Below are positions 1 to 9,048 of a stretch of 12,187 nucleotides of DNA, piece after piece; the first letter of the stretch is position 1; each line of letters starts with the position of its first letter. Source of the DNA: Smittium mucronatum (taxonomy: Eukaryota; Kickxellomycota; Harpellomycetes; Harpellales; Legeriomycetaceae); contig LSSL01001773.1 of assembly GCA_001953115.1 (NCBI GenBank), positions 1 through 12,187 on the forward strand, written 5' to 3'. Both the position numbers and the translations under genes were made by a program. The notes beneath the pieces are model-generated. The model worked only from the letters and a program-made list of their open reading frames with translations. It had not been told where the DNA came from and made no database searches.

Positions 1-37
1 AACTCTATTTTTTATCTTTGCACTATACACCTTTTCG

Positions 38-322
38 CTAGAAATTTCAAAAATGTGAAAGAGAAATCTAAAATAGTAAATTCTATTTGGATTTAGTGCA
101 ATCAAATTCAAGAACAGAGAAAATTGATTGGTAAATAATAAAACCTATTTAGATTTAGTGCAATCAAATTCAAAAATAGTGAAAATTAGTTGGTAAATAG
201 TATAACCTAATTGAATGTAGTGAAAATGAATCCGAAAATAGTGGAATTGGTTGGTAAATAATACAGCCCAATTGGTAAAAGGTGAGACCAAATTGGCAAA
301 ATGTAAATTCTAATTCGAAAAA
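38..322 (+). repeat. left terminal inverted repeat of the Tc1/mariner-type element
   Basis: About 285 bp, matching the reverse complement of the right repeat with scattered substitutions and indels. It is longer than the right copy because it holds more complete subrepeats. The inner end reads TTCTAATTCGAAAA and pairs with TTTTCCGAATTAGAA near 2024-2038. Inverted repeats of this size are long for the superfamily, where short ends of tens of bases are common, although long-repeat variants exist. Confidence 0.85.
91..275 (+). repeat. three tandem units of about 62 bp inside the left inverted repeat
   Basis: Units begin near 91, 153 and 214. Each carries the core ATTTAGTGCAATCAAATTCA (degraded in the third unit to ATGTAGTGAAAATGAATCCG), then an A-rich AATAGTGAAAATT block and GATTGGTAAATAATA with an ACCTAATT-like tail. 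The same motif family recurs inverted in the right repeat (TTGCACTAAAT near 2200, ACTACACTCAATTAGGTTGTACC near 2146). Repeated internal motifs of this sort often are transposase binding sites; that role is inferred. Confidence 0.75.
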
Positions 323-956
323 CTGCATTTAGAATATTTAGATGCAAAATAAAAAAAACGCTATTAGAAAAAAGTAAAATTATTTTATTTTAACAAAGTA
401 GCCCAGTTCTTTAAAGAAAATTTAATGAATGTAAATATAGAGCAATTTAGTTATTGGGTGTTTTTGTAAAATTATAGTGACTAAAATATTCATTTTATGT
501 TAGTTCTGGCCTAATAGATTTTAATAAAAGTATAAAATACAAATATTAAAAAATAGAACTAAATCACATAAATTAAGTCCCAGTTTAGGTATTTTCGTTT
601 TTTTTTTATTAATATAGCTGTAATTATAACATGTAAACTTAGATATTTTATTAATGAGTTTTATTAAAACCAAAATGAGTTGTATCAAAATATAATTTTA
701 GATGGCCTTCTGAATAATGTGTAATAATCCACAGAATGGTCGAATAAAATTTTAATTGTTATTTAATAAAGCCAAATATTATAAAATAATTTTATCAAAT
801 CAAAAAAGTATTTAAATAACCGATTTTTTTTTTGGATTACATAAATATATCAAACAAAAAACGTCAGATCCAAGAGAGGGGTACAATAGTGAAACAGGCA
901 ACCAAAATTCGGTTGAATTTATTGCCAAAACCAGGGTGAAATACAAAAAAAATTCA
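323..956. other. AT-rich spacer inside the Tc1/mariner-type element
   Basis: No coding stretch, RNA gene or strong repeat was recognised. Both strands are full of stops and homopolymer A/T runs. It would hold the promoter and 5' untranslated region of the transposase if the element was ever active, but no motif can be assigned. Confidence 0.6.
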
Positions 957-1971
957 TTTTCAGTAAGATCGGCTGTAGTTCAATCAGCTGAGAGCGGAAA
1001 AGATTTTTAAAATCTTATTAGAGTACATCAAGTTCCTTATTCTACAGCATACAGGTGACTAAAATGCAGTAGCATCAACCCAAAACCTAAAGGCGGGAAA
1101 AAAATCGGCTGTATAAAAATGGTTGATGAACATGCAGATTACGTAATTGGATTGTTAGATACCAATCCTTTATATACTCTTAAGGAATTGTCCGATCTAA
1201 TTTATAGTGGATATAATATGCAAATTTCTTAACAAATCATAAGCAGAAATCTGAACTTTAGGGTATTTGAAACCAAGTAGGCTCGTGTAATGGCCAACCA
1301 AATGAATTCGATTATAATTAAAGAAAAAAGAAAAAAAATTACTAACGAGATTCCTTGAGCATTCTTGTTCTGGAAAAAAAATTATCTTCATAGACGAAAG
1401 TAAAGTTAATCTTTTTATAAGATAAAATAGAGGAAGGTCCGAAAAATGTCAAAGAGTTGTGGTTAGGCTCCCTAAAATGAAAGGTCCTAATGTTCACATG
1501 ATTAGTGGACTATCATCAATTGGAATTATTAATTTCAAAAATAAGAGAAAAAGCTATAGGGCATTAGGCTGTAAAGAATGGGTTGAAGAGCTAATAAGGG
1601 TAAAAATTTCTATTGTAATTTCCCAATCTAGCATTTTTATAATATCTGACAACGTCCCATGTCAATCAAGAATTAAAGAAGTAACAGAAAAATATTCTGA
1701 GACGATTTTACTCTATTTGGGTCCCCATTTTTCGATGCTAAACCCAATCGAGAATGCTTGGAGTGTGATAAAATAGGATATTAAAATATTTTTTTTTGGA
1801 AAAATTATGATACTACATCAGCGTTGCCCTGAAAGCAGACTCTCCCAAGTAGAATGGGCCACTAGGATCATAGAATCAAAAATAGCTGAATCTTTATCTG
1901 TTGTCACACCAGAAATGTGCAAGATATTCATAGACCACATTAATTTATTCTTTCTAATGCCATTCAGCTAA
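957..1971 (+). pseudogene. Tc1/mariner (DDE_3 superfamily) transposase, broken
   Basis: The ancestral protein would cut and paste the surrounding element by a DDE mechanism. The N-terminal part (957-1375, one frame) reads as a helix-turn-helix region: SVRSAVVQSAESGKDF, then VPYSTAYR and LYTLKELSDLI. A one-base shift in the A-run near 1373-1381 moves to a second frame holding the catalytic core: FIDES (Asp at 1393), VRLPKMKGPNVHMISG, IIISDN-like IISDNVPC (Asp at 1648) and LNPIENAWSVIK (Glu at 1750). The last two acids are separated by 33 residues. The C-terminal tail continues in that frame (SRLSQVEWATRIIESKI, VTPEMCKIFIDHI) and ends at a TAA, 1969-1971. Internal stops lie at 1008, 1056, 1230, 1278, 1356, 1423 and 1774. 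The reconstructed span of roughly 340 codons matches the family. The longest clean stretch is about 1426-1773. All three candidate catalytic acids survive, so decay is recent enough for confident family assignment. Confidence 0.9.
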
Positions 1972-2021
1972 ATGATATGATATCGGAACCTAGCAAAATT
2001 CAAATATTTTTTTACCATATA

Positions 2022-2268
2022 TTTTTCCGAATTAGAATTTATATTTTACCAATTAGAACTCATCATTTTCCAATTAGAATTTAACCTTTATGAACAAATT
2101 TTCACTATTTTTGAATCCAATCACACTACTTTTGAATCTGTTTTCACTACACTCAATTAGGTTGTACCATTTACCAATCAATCTTTACTATTTTTTAATT
2201 TTATTGCACTAAATACAATTAGAATTTACTATTTTTGAACTTCCTTTCACTTTTTTTGAAATTTCTAG
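2022..2268 (-). repeat. right terminal inverted repeat of the Tc1/mariner-type element
   Basis: About 247 bp, inverted relative to 38-322. The outer edge is GAAATTTCTAG (2258-2268), matching CTAGAAATTTC at 38-48. Internal motifs TTTACCAATCAATCTTTACT, TTATTGCACTAAATACAATT and CACTATTTTTGAATCCAATC mirror the 62-bp units of the left repeat. It is shorter than the left copy, so at least part of a subrepeat was lost or never present here. Confidence 0.85.
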
Positions 2269-3377
2269 TGAAAATAATTATTTCCAAATTAAGAAAATAG
2301 GAAAATTTTAGTGCGAAAGTTTCCGCTCTCAAAGAAAACCCCCCATATAAGCCCGAAATCTATGTTTTGGAAGGCTTTAACCCTTTCAGGGTAGATGATA
2401 CAAAAAACAGATTTAGTTATCATTCAATTTTAACATTAATATAATAATATATTATATATTTTATATTAATTGTGCATCCACTCTATAAAAAATCTGCCAA
2501 TTAAAAAAAAATACCGCTGAAAATCTTATTAACTCATCCAAAAAAAAAATCTATATGGTTATTAAGCAAATTAAGATTAATTTGCTAATTACTTGCTCTA
2601 AAATACATAAGCCAGGGTTTACTAAATACATTCAGCCAATAACTTTATAAACTTGGGAAAATGTTAATCTTTTAGAATCTAAACAGATAAATAAAGTTGT
2701 ATTGAAGCACCTAGATGGGTTTCTTATTAGAGGATATTATATCGAAATAACATTAAATATTGCATAAATATTATACATTTTTCTGGAAAAAAAATTATTT
2801 AAAAATGTAACCAATATATTTATGAACTGAGTTTTTTTAAAAAACTAATTCGAAAGTCATAAATAGATTTTTAATAATTCATAAATGAAACCAATACCGA
2901 TTGATACCAAATAATAATAATAATGGAGCTTATTCTAAATTTCCAATTAAATTTTTAAGAGACCTATTATAAAGGAATATTTATTTGTATAAATATTTAA
3001 TGACTTTTTTAAATCTCGCTAAAAAATTTTTTAGAAATAAAAACATAATGGAAATTTTTAGTTTCGCTATTTAATTTTCTTAAAATAAATTTATAACCTG
3101 CGCGAAATCATGTCACTAATTTTAATTCCAAAAATCGCTATAGATTTTTTTATACCCCAAAAAAAATAGATTAAAAATTTTCTGAGCAAAACAAAATTTA
3201 ACTTTGGGATATACAGAATCCAAATTTAATATTTTATAAATATTTAAAAAAATTCAAGTATCTCACATTAATTTTTTTTAACATAATTTCTTTGCATAAA
3301 AAAAAAGTTTAAAAGATAAAAACTAAAAAAAAATCTCCAAATCTTTTTTAGTTACAATATTTAGTATTAATAATTAC
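2269..3377. other. AT-rich intergenic DNA without a recognised gene
   Basis: No ORF or transposon protein fragment was recognised. There is a small perfect hairpin (ACCCT-TTC-AGGGT, 2380-2392) beside a TTAA, several AT microsatellite-like runs near 2435-2470, an (AAT)n run near 2909-2922 and long A/T homopolymers. The left end of the Harbinger-type element probably lies in the right-hand part of this stretch, but no terminal repeat could be matched. Confidence 0.6.
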
Positions 3378-4450
3378 AAAGACGCTACGAAAAGACACGA
3401 GGCTGATTTTTATGTTGCCTCTGCATCAGTCACTGTTGAATATTCTAGCGAATATGATATTGCTGAGCCCGAGTTTTATAATGGTCTATCAAAAAAACGG
3501 AGGATACATTTTTTTTATCTGAATTTAATATAGAGAATTTTAATAAGACTTATTAATTATGTGAAATAAATCTTATAAAAGCGGAAATGAAACGAGAAAG
3601 AAAATTTAAATTCGCCCCAAAGGATATATTGCAAATTTCGATGACGTACTTGCGACATTATTTCAAGTATGATAAGTTGGGTCGTGAATTTAAAGTATCT
3701 GTGCAATCCGCATGTAACATAATAAACTCTACTGCTGAAGTTTTCCGTGAGCAAGTAATCAACCTGTACCTTTGTCCAATCAAAAAGAGAGCTCATTTTT
3801 CACAACCAATTCTTCTCCCAAATAACAAGGATGTAGCCCTGATAATTGAATGTACAGTTGCATCCATACAAAGATCTTCAGGGCTGTTTCAAGGCGTAAA
3901 GTTATTTTACTATGGAAAAAACCTCCAATATTGCGTTAAGAGTGAAATAGTAATGATACCAGACGTCATTTGTGCATTTACCATCCCCGCTATAGAGGGA
4001 TAGATTCATGAAATTTGGTAAAACGAAGAGTGGAGAGCATATACAGAGATTTTTTGAAAAAATATCCTACCGAAATTAGAATCAAGGATGGAAATGGATA
4101 CCATAATGAATGGCCCATCAATGCTAATAAGGGTTATTTAGGATTGGGAAAAAAAATTTAGAGTTGTTATTCTCAAAAAGAAAAAACATTCCGATGTTAA
4201 CAGGAGCTCACAGACTCAGAGCCAATTTATCTCTCAAACGAGAACAGGTTCTACACCCTCAAAATATACCACTCCGATGAGTAAAATATATTATAATGAA
4301 AGATCAATATAAGAAAGCTTTTTTGGAAAGCTTAAAAGAGATTTTAAATCGATGATAGATACATACAGGGGGTAGTTAGATAATATTGATACCTTTATAT
4401 ATATATATTGTGTTGCTTTAACTAACATAAGATATCAAAATATCTATTAA
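3378..4450 (+). pseudogene. PIF/Harbinger (IS5-like, DDE_4) transposase, broken
   Basis: The ancestral protein would be the DDE nuclease of a PIF/Harbinger or ISL2EU-like element. The frame starting near 3378 (RHEADFYVASASVTVEYSSE) passes through a shift in the T-run near 3510 into LSEFNIENFNKTY, a TAA at 3554, and the longest open stretch (3557-4003). That stretch has a helix-turn-helix block (PKDILQISMTYLRHYFKYDK, then LGREFKVSVQSACNII) followed by the nuclease region LIIECTVASIQRSSG and YCVKSEIVMIPD. A TAG at 4001 interrupts the conserved gly-x-x-his segment, and a six-base loss appears to follow (IHEIW). Two further frame changes carry KYPTEIRIKDGNGYHNEWPI, NANKGYLGLGK, FRVVILKKKKHSDVN and then ESFFGKLKRDFKSMIDTYRG to the stop at 4448. 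The first catalytic Asp is Glu (3848), the Asp of the usual DxGY box is Asn (4126), and the last Glu survives (4313). Element ends and target duplication were not found. Confidence 0.85.
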
Positions 4451-4840
4451 TTATTGAGGATTTTAGATATTAAGATTCGATAAGACTCGAAGATTTAGAA
4501 TCTTGTATGAAGAAAAGGGTGAAAATCAACAGATAAAATACAAACAGAAAAAGAAATAAAGTCGCACAAGAGATTTCTGCGATAAACTAAATTTTAAGTA
4601 GTAGAGATTATGGAGCTTCAAAAAAAAGGGTCATAGAAAAAAAAACATGCTCTTAGGAACCAGATGTTTCAGATCCAGATTTATTTTCATAGGATTTAGA
4701 AAATAATTATAATATAAAAATATGTTTAATATTCGCTATTTGGCATTAAAAAATTTACATTTTAAGTTATTCTCATATAAATCTATTTAAATTCTAATTT
4801 AATCAAAGGCTAAAAAAAATGAAATAAATTAACATCTCTT

Positions 4841-4850
4841 CCCCCCCCCC
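4841..4850 (+). repeat. C10 homopolymer tract
   Basis: Ten consecutive C residues in DNA that otherwise is strongly A+T. It is the longest C run in the window and a likely slippage site or sequencing-length uncertainty. Confidence 0.9.
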
Positions 4851-5173
4851 ATTAATACTCAGAATATTTTGCACCGATATTTTTCTTTCTCCAACAATTT
4901 AAGTATCGCTTTTATTTAATCAAAATTACATTTTCCACTTTTTTTAAAACTTAGTTAATTGGAGGGCTAAATTAATTTAGTTGAATCAATATAGATAGTT
5001 TTAAATTTCGAGTAGAATATTGGATAATATATTTATTCTCTTTTTGCACTAGATGAAGATAATTTTTTTATTATTCATCTTGGTTTTCTACTTTTCATAT
5101 TTCAAGGGAATTGAATAATATTGAAGCATGCTTTTATCATTTTAAATAGACTTTTTGTATTAAAATTCATCTC

Positions 5174-5235
5174 TTTGATTATCTTTTTTCTAGATTAAAA
5201 TTCTAATATTATGTTATTTATATGAGATAATCAAA
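5174..5235. repeat. 11-bp inverted repeat, 40-nt loop
   Basis: TTTGATTATCT (5174-5184) pairs perfectly with AGATAATCAAA (5225-5235). The loop is plain AT-rich sequence. No protein or known family is attached to it; it may be a chance palindrome in AT-rich DNA or a trace of a miniature inverted-repeat element. Confidence 0.55.
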
Positions 5236-5728
5236 AGAAAAGCCTCATATAACCTATGAAATTGTAAAATTTTTAGATAATTATATAGATGAATGAATAA
5301 CATCGTCTTCATTTAATTTTGAAAAAGTATTTAGATCCATTTTAGACCGTTTAATACAGAAACATCTAGGTTAATATTTGAAGATAGACGAAAAATAGAA
5401 ATAAAACTTCTTGTTATGATATAATGTGAATATATTTCCTACTGAAAAAATGGGTAATAATAAATAATTATCAATATTATAACAATCTGTATTGTATATA
5501 AATATACATGATTCAACTTATTTATACAAAAATAGTATTTTTTCAGTATTAATTTTAAAAAAAATTCACAAAATTTAAAATATAGGCGCTTCAACCAAAA
5601 ATAAACTTTTGATCTAGTAGAGGAGATAAGAATATTTTGAATTTACTCTAATTTTACCTAATATTCAACGAAATAGACTGATAATTTAGTACCAATATAA
5701 AATGCGACAAAATATTTAGTATTTCTTT

Positions 5729-5810
5729 GATTCACAAAATTTATCACAAAATTTTTTTGTGAGTTGATAAAAAAATTGATAATAAAAAAATATGTATTTC
5801 TATGTGAATC
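5729..5810. repeat. nested inverted repeats, possible miniature hairpin element
   Basis: Outer arms GATTCACA (5729-5736) and TGTGAATC (5803-5810) enclose an inner palindrome: TTATCA (5741-5746) with TGATAA (5765-5770), and CACAAAA (5745-5751) with TTTTGTG (5755-5761) around a TTT loop. The outer arms are each preceded on the + strand by TATTTCT-like sequence. No copy elsewhere in the window shows whether it is mobile. Confidence 0.5.
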
Positions 5811-6836
5811 ACTGTGCTTTATTTTTTTTCGCTTGATTTTAGGCCAATTTAATTCAATTATGATTATATTAGTTTAACTTAAAATTTTTAAGTCTTATTC
5901 AAAATTTATATTGAAAAAAATAATTCGCTAGTAGTTTTTTTAAAAAGCTTTAGCTAAAAATTTAAACACTGTTATAATTCCCTAAAAAATCTTATCGTCA
6001 TTCAAACAAAAAATTTCAAATTACTATGATTTAAATATTATCAAATAAATTTCACATTGATCTTAGAATATTTTTTTGGGCCCATAATTATCATGAGCCC
6101 CTAATTTGAAAAATTTTGATTTATTTTTGATTATAAATTAATATTTATGCTTTTTGTGATATAAAAATAAAAATCCTTTTTATGTAAATAACAATAAATC
6201 ATTAAAACTTACTATTTATAATTATTTAGTATTTTTACTTTATAAAATAGAGTTTTTTGAAACATTTAGATAACAAAACCCCTCATTTTTGTCTCTATAG
6301 AATAAAAGATTGACTTATTTATTATTTTTTCCCTAAAAGAAGTTTTTTTGAAGCTTGTAGAATTGATGATATTTTGGCATCCTTATTTATAAAATTTTCA
6401 AAAATGAAGGCCTATTTTAGAACAAAAATTAATGAATAAGTATAAAATTGTGTATATAATCAAAGCTTACTATTCGCAATTGGATTTAGTATAATTATAA
6501 GGGTTTTTAATGCGATTACACCCCAAGGATTGATGTGCTAAAAAATTGCGCAATTGACAACCATTAAAAATAACTTGCTTCAAAATTGAAATTCAAACTG
6601 GTTAATAAGAAACCAAACACGCAGAAATATGTTTTTTTAGGATTAAAAGAAAAAAATATCTTTATTATTTGGTCTATTTTTAAATAATTTATTAATGTTT
6701 TATATTGTTTGATAAATAAAGGGGGCTTTTTGTTGCATATCAATTTTACTGGATAATTCATTGATTAAACTTCTATAATGAATTTACTAAACCAAATCTA
6801 ATCTTTTCTATTGAAAAAAAAAAAATCAATATTCAT

Positions 6837-6858
6837 TTACTAATATTCTAATTAGTAA
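6837..6858. repeat. 8-bp perfect hairpin
   Basis: TTACTAAT and ATTAGTAA form a perfect stem around the loop ATTCTA. The flanks (ATTCA upstream, TTTGAAAT downstream) extend it only weakly. AT-only stems of this size arise easily by chance here. Confidence 0.5.
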
Positions 6859-7387
6859 TTTGAAATGTATTTAGTGCATAATGTTTTTTTGCCGTTTTTT
6901 TCACTTTTATTGGATAAAAAATATTTTTTGGGATTTTCGCTGAAACAGGGTGCGCTATAAATTGTATTCATTAATGTTATCTCATATTGACAACCAATAG
7001 CAAATAAAAATTGCAATTAAAACACCATAATTGTTTATGATATATTTTTGTTTAAATCGGAATAACTTTCTCGACCAAAGATAGGTTAAATATTAAATAT
7101 CTGAAAAATCTTTTCGAAACCTGAATTTTTTTTGAAAAACTGAAACAAATACTAAATTAATGAAAATATTAAAATTTAGACCAATAAAATCTAAAAAAAA
7201 TATGGGCAAATAAATATTATCTAGGGAATTCAATTTTAACACAACCGAGTCAAATTTTAATATTTTTTTCCAATTCAATTAAAGTTAAAAATCTATAAAA
7301 GTGGTGGTTTTTTATGGAATAATATTCATTAATAGAATAATGAAAAAACACATCAGAGAATAATATATATATATTATTTTTAACAAA

Positions 7388-7415
7388 GCTCCAAGATATT
7401 GGAGTTTAGTGGAGC
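7388..7415. repeat. overlapping alternative hairpins
   Basis: CTCCAA (7389-7394) pairs with TTGGAG (7399-7404) across GATA. The same left arm can instead pair as GCTCC (7388-7392) with GGAGC (7411-7415). The stems contain G/C pairs, which is uncommon in this AT-rich stretch. No function can be assigned. Confidence 0.45.
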
Positions 7416-7593
7416 TGCAAAATTTAAATGATATTTTAGATCATATTCTAATCAAAAATGCAATAAAAGAATATTATTAAATTTAAGCAAGATCACATAT
7501 TTTATGATTTAGATGAAATTTAGAGTTAATTGTTGATAAATAAACTGAAAAAGATTTAAAAATAGTGTATATTGTGAATATATAATTAATAAT

Positions 7594-7617
7594 AATAGAT
7601 AATAGATAATAGATAAT
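7594..7617 (+). repeat. (AATAGAT)n microsatellite
   Basis: Three exact 7-bp units AATAGAT plus a partial fourth. It sits just upstream of the Thr-rich triplet repeat. Confidence 0.9.
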
Positions 7618-7623
7618 ATATTT

Positions 7624-8096
7624 ATGCAACAAATTATAAAAAACTAAAACTAAAACTAAAACTAAAACTAAAACTAAAACTAAAACTAAAACTACAAAGA
7701 TTTAGACTAAAACTACTTCGACTACAACTAATGTTAAATCTAATTCAGCTTAAACTAATACTACAACTGCATCAACTGCTAATACAACTACTTCGACTAC
7801 AACAACTTTGACTTAAAGTACAACCACAAATATCACTACTTCTACTTCTACTAAAACTACTTTGATTGCAACTACAGATAATTCGATTACAACTAATTCA
7901 ACTACAACAACTTCGACTTCAAGTACAAGTACAAGTAAAACTATCACTATTTTGACTAAAACTAAAACTACTTTGACTACAACTACAACCAATTCGACTG
8001 CAATTACTTCAACTGAAACTACAACTAAAATAAACTACTTCGAATGCAACTAAAATTTCAACCAAATCAAAGACTCTAATGACTGAAATAATTTGA
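7624..8096 (+). pseudogene. Thr-rich (ACN)n repetitive reading frame, broken; possible mucin-like protein remnant or triplet repeat
   Basis: From 7643 to about 8030 nearly every codon in one frame is Thr (ACT/ACA/ACC), Lys, Ser, Asn or Ala. It begins with nine ACT codons alternating with AAA (an ACTAAA hexamer array, 7643-7693), then TTS/TTL-type blocks such as ACT ACT TCG ACT ACA ACT recurring with variation (near 7713, 7788, 7910, 7970). Stops at 7703 (TAG), 7751 (TAA) and 7814 (TAA) break it; the part 7862-8053 is open. After a one-base shift near 8030-8034 the same triplet pattern resumes (TTSNATKISTKSKTLMTEII) and ends at TGA 8094-8096. An ATG at 7624 (MQQIIK) would join the Thr frame if the A-run at 7638-7643 were one base shorter. 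Thr-rich tracts of this kind occur in secreted, O-glycosylated surface proteins, but no signal peptide or unique domain is visible. A non-coding triplet-satellite origin is the main alternative. Confidence 0.55.
7643..7693 (+). repeat. ACTAAA hexamer array
   Basis: Eight exact ACTAAA units plus a final ACT. On the other strand this reads TTTAGT. It forms the 5' part of the Thr-rich frame, giving Thr-Lys dipeptides, and shades into degenerate ACN triplets downstream. Confidence 0.95.
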
Positions 8097-8730
8097 CAGC
8101 ATGAAAAATTTCATTCTTTTTAAATTTTATATCTATCTCATTAATTTTTTTCTGTATAATAAAATAATCAATTAAACATTCTTATCTATACTTTATTTTT
8201 AGCTAATCATTTTTAATATTTTTTAGCACAATAATCACATCAAATATTTTAGTATGCATTTTGAATAAATATAAATAAAATATCTCATTTCTACTTATTA
8301 TTTTTCTAATAAAAATAACCATCGACTTTTTTATGTATAATATACTTAAATAAAATAAATATAATAATTTAATAATTTAACACGTTTTTTTGTTCAAGCT
8401 CGAATTTATTATTATATTTCTCGGCCCTCAAGTCTGCTTTTTTATATTTCAAGGTTCTATTGATTACACCAGTTATTTAAATTTTGATAAATAATTCATA
8501 AACATGGATGCATTTTTTCATCTTTGAAAATATTTCGCATGTGCAATATATACCTTTCCATGTTTAAATATATTTCTTAGCATGTAAAAATACGTTGCCA
8601 TGAATAAATCTCATACTTGAATCTAAACTTTAGAAGTCAAGAGAATTTACAATTCTTGAAATTTATTTTATTATTGTTCTGGCAATTCTTTATCTGAAAA
8701 TTTTACGGTATAGCTTTCTTATTCTTCGTA
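8097..8730. other. AT-rich DNA between the Thr-rich repeat and the pogo-like element
   Basis: No gene recognised. The only structure seen is a degenerate 20-bp repeat at 8531-8610. This is the flank into which the pogo-like element inserted, ending in a TA (8729-8730). Confidence 0.6.
8531..8610 (+). repeat. four degenerate tandem units of about 20 bp
   Basis: Units of 18-22 bp start at 8531 (TATTTCGCATGTGCAATA), 8549 (TATACCTTTCCATGTTTAAA), 8571 (TATTTCTTAGCATGTAAAAA) and 8591 (TACGTTGCCATGAATAAATC). All share a 5' TA, a pyrimidine-rich run, a central CATG and an A-rich end. The match is loose. Confidence 0.5.
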
Positions 8731-8830
8731 CAGGCAACCCTTGATTTATGCGAATTTTGAAATTCCGCTAAATTGATATTCCGTTCCATTTTTCATGCGA
8801 ATTATTAGTTTTCCCGAATTCATATAGCCA
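8731..8830 (+). repeat. left terminal region of the pogo-like element with subterminal repeats
   Basis: Starts CAGGCAACCC next to TA. Inside it, ATGCGAATT occurs twice (8748-8756, 8795-8803; 47 bp apart) and ATTCCG twice (8762-8767, 8779-8784), ending near CATATAGCC. Repeated GCGAATT-type motifs are plausible transposase binding sites; this role is inferred from the usual organisation of such ends. Confidence 0.75.
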
Positions 8831-9030
8831 ATAGTTGTAACCCATTTATTTTATTTATAAAAAAATATCCAATTAAAAAACACACAAAAAAAAAAGTTTT
8901 TAATAATGATACATTTATGAAGACGATTTTGGCCTAATATAATTTTTATTTACACTTTTTTTAACAATAAAGTTCCAAAAATGTGTGAGGAAGGCCTTAA
9001 GAGAAATAAAATTAAATTATCCATATCTGA

Positions 9031-9048
9031 TAATATATATATATATAT
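9031..9048 (+). repeat. (AT)n microsatellite at a frame break of the transposase
   Basis: A pure TA/AT run lies in the N-terminal coding region of the Jerky-like transposase, exactly where the reading frame changes from SISD to the TLKIYKN frame. Slippage of this run is the likely cause of the shift. Confidence 0.8.

Larger units (their letters stand above)
38..2268 (+). mobile_element. Tc1/mariner-type DNA transposon with long inverted repeats, inactive
   Basis: Long inverted terminal regions (left 38-322, right 2022-2268) enclose a degraded DDE_3-type transposase. Seen: the reverse complement of 2022-2268 aligns along most of its length with 38-322, both starting CTAGAAATTTCAAAAA on their outer side. 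Further out, both sides carry a similar short GCACTA motif (about 20-25 and, on the other strand, about 2310-2315), so the true ends may lie some tens of bases beyond the limits given. A TA target duplication could not be fixed for this reason. The element is about 2.2 kb; with a transposase of about 340 residues, much of it is inverted repeat and spacer. The stretch between the left repeat and the coding remnant (323-956) is AT-rich with no ORF. Superfamily assignment rests on the transposase motifs; the exact clade is not known. Confidence 0.85.
4451..7590. other. AT-rich gene desert with small hairpins and homopolymers
   Basis: No protein family, tRNA or rRNA was recognised on either strand in this stretch of more than 3 kb; short open frames here are AT-rich chance frames. 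It is not entirely featureless: a C10 tract (4841-4850), an 11-bp inverted repeat (5174-5235), nested inverted repeats (5729-5810), an 8-bp hairpin (6837-6858), an imperfect GGGCCCAT/ATGAGCCC hairpin (about 6078-6100) and a CTCCAA/TTGGAG hairpin (7388-7415) are visible. The first part probably contains the undetected right end of the Harbinger-type element. Confidence 0.6.

Noticed and set aside
971..1035. tRNA-like phrase GTAGTTCAATCAGCTGAGAG resembling a D-arm
   Set aside because: No matching acceptor stem or TTCRA arm follows, and the sequence reads as the N-terminal helix-turn-helix region of the Tc1/mariner-type transposase.
2377..2392. TTAACCCTTTCAGGGT as a piggyBac-type end (CCCT at a TTAA target)
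   Set aside because: No AGGG-TTAA partner or piggyBac protein fragment is seen nearby; the 5-bp palindrome alone is too weak.
3557..3796. 79-residue minus-strand open frame
   Set aside because: It lies opposite the Harbinger-type transposase remnant, whose translated motifs are recognisable; the minus-strand product has none.
6564..7278. Two minus-strand frames of 61-65 residues in the gene desert
   Set aside because: They are Phe/Asn/Lys/Ile-rich products of AT-rich DNA with no recognisable domain and no promoter or neighbour context.
7643..7693. ACTAAA array as a telomeric repeat
   Set aside because: The other strand reads TTTAGT, which is not a known telomere unit; the array is short, internal and continues in phase into degenerate Thr codons.
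7624..8096. Ciliate-type genetic code, because the three in-frame stops of the Thr-rich frame are TAA/TAG only
   Set aside because: The transposase remnants contain TGA as well as TAA and TAG, together with frame shifts, which is ordinary decay; three codons are too few to argue for reassignment.
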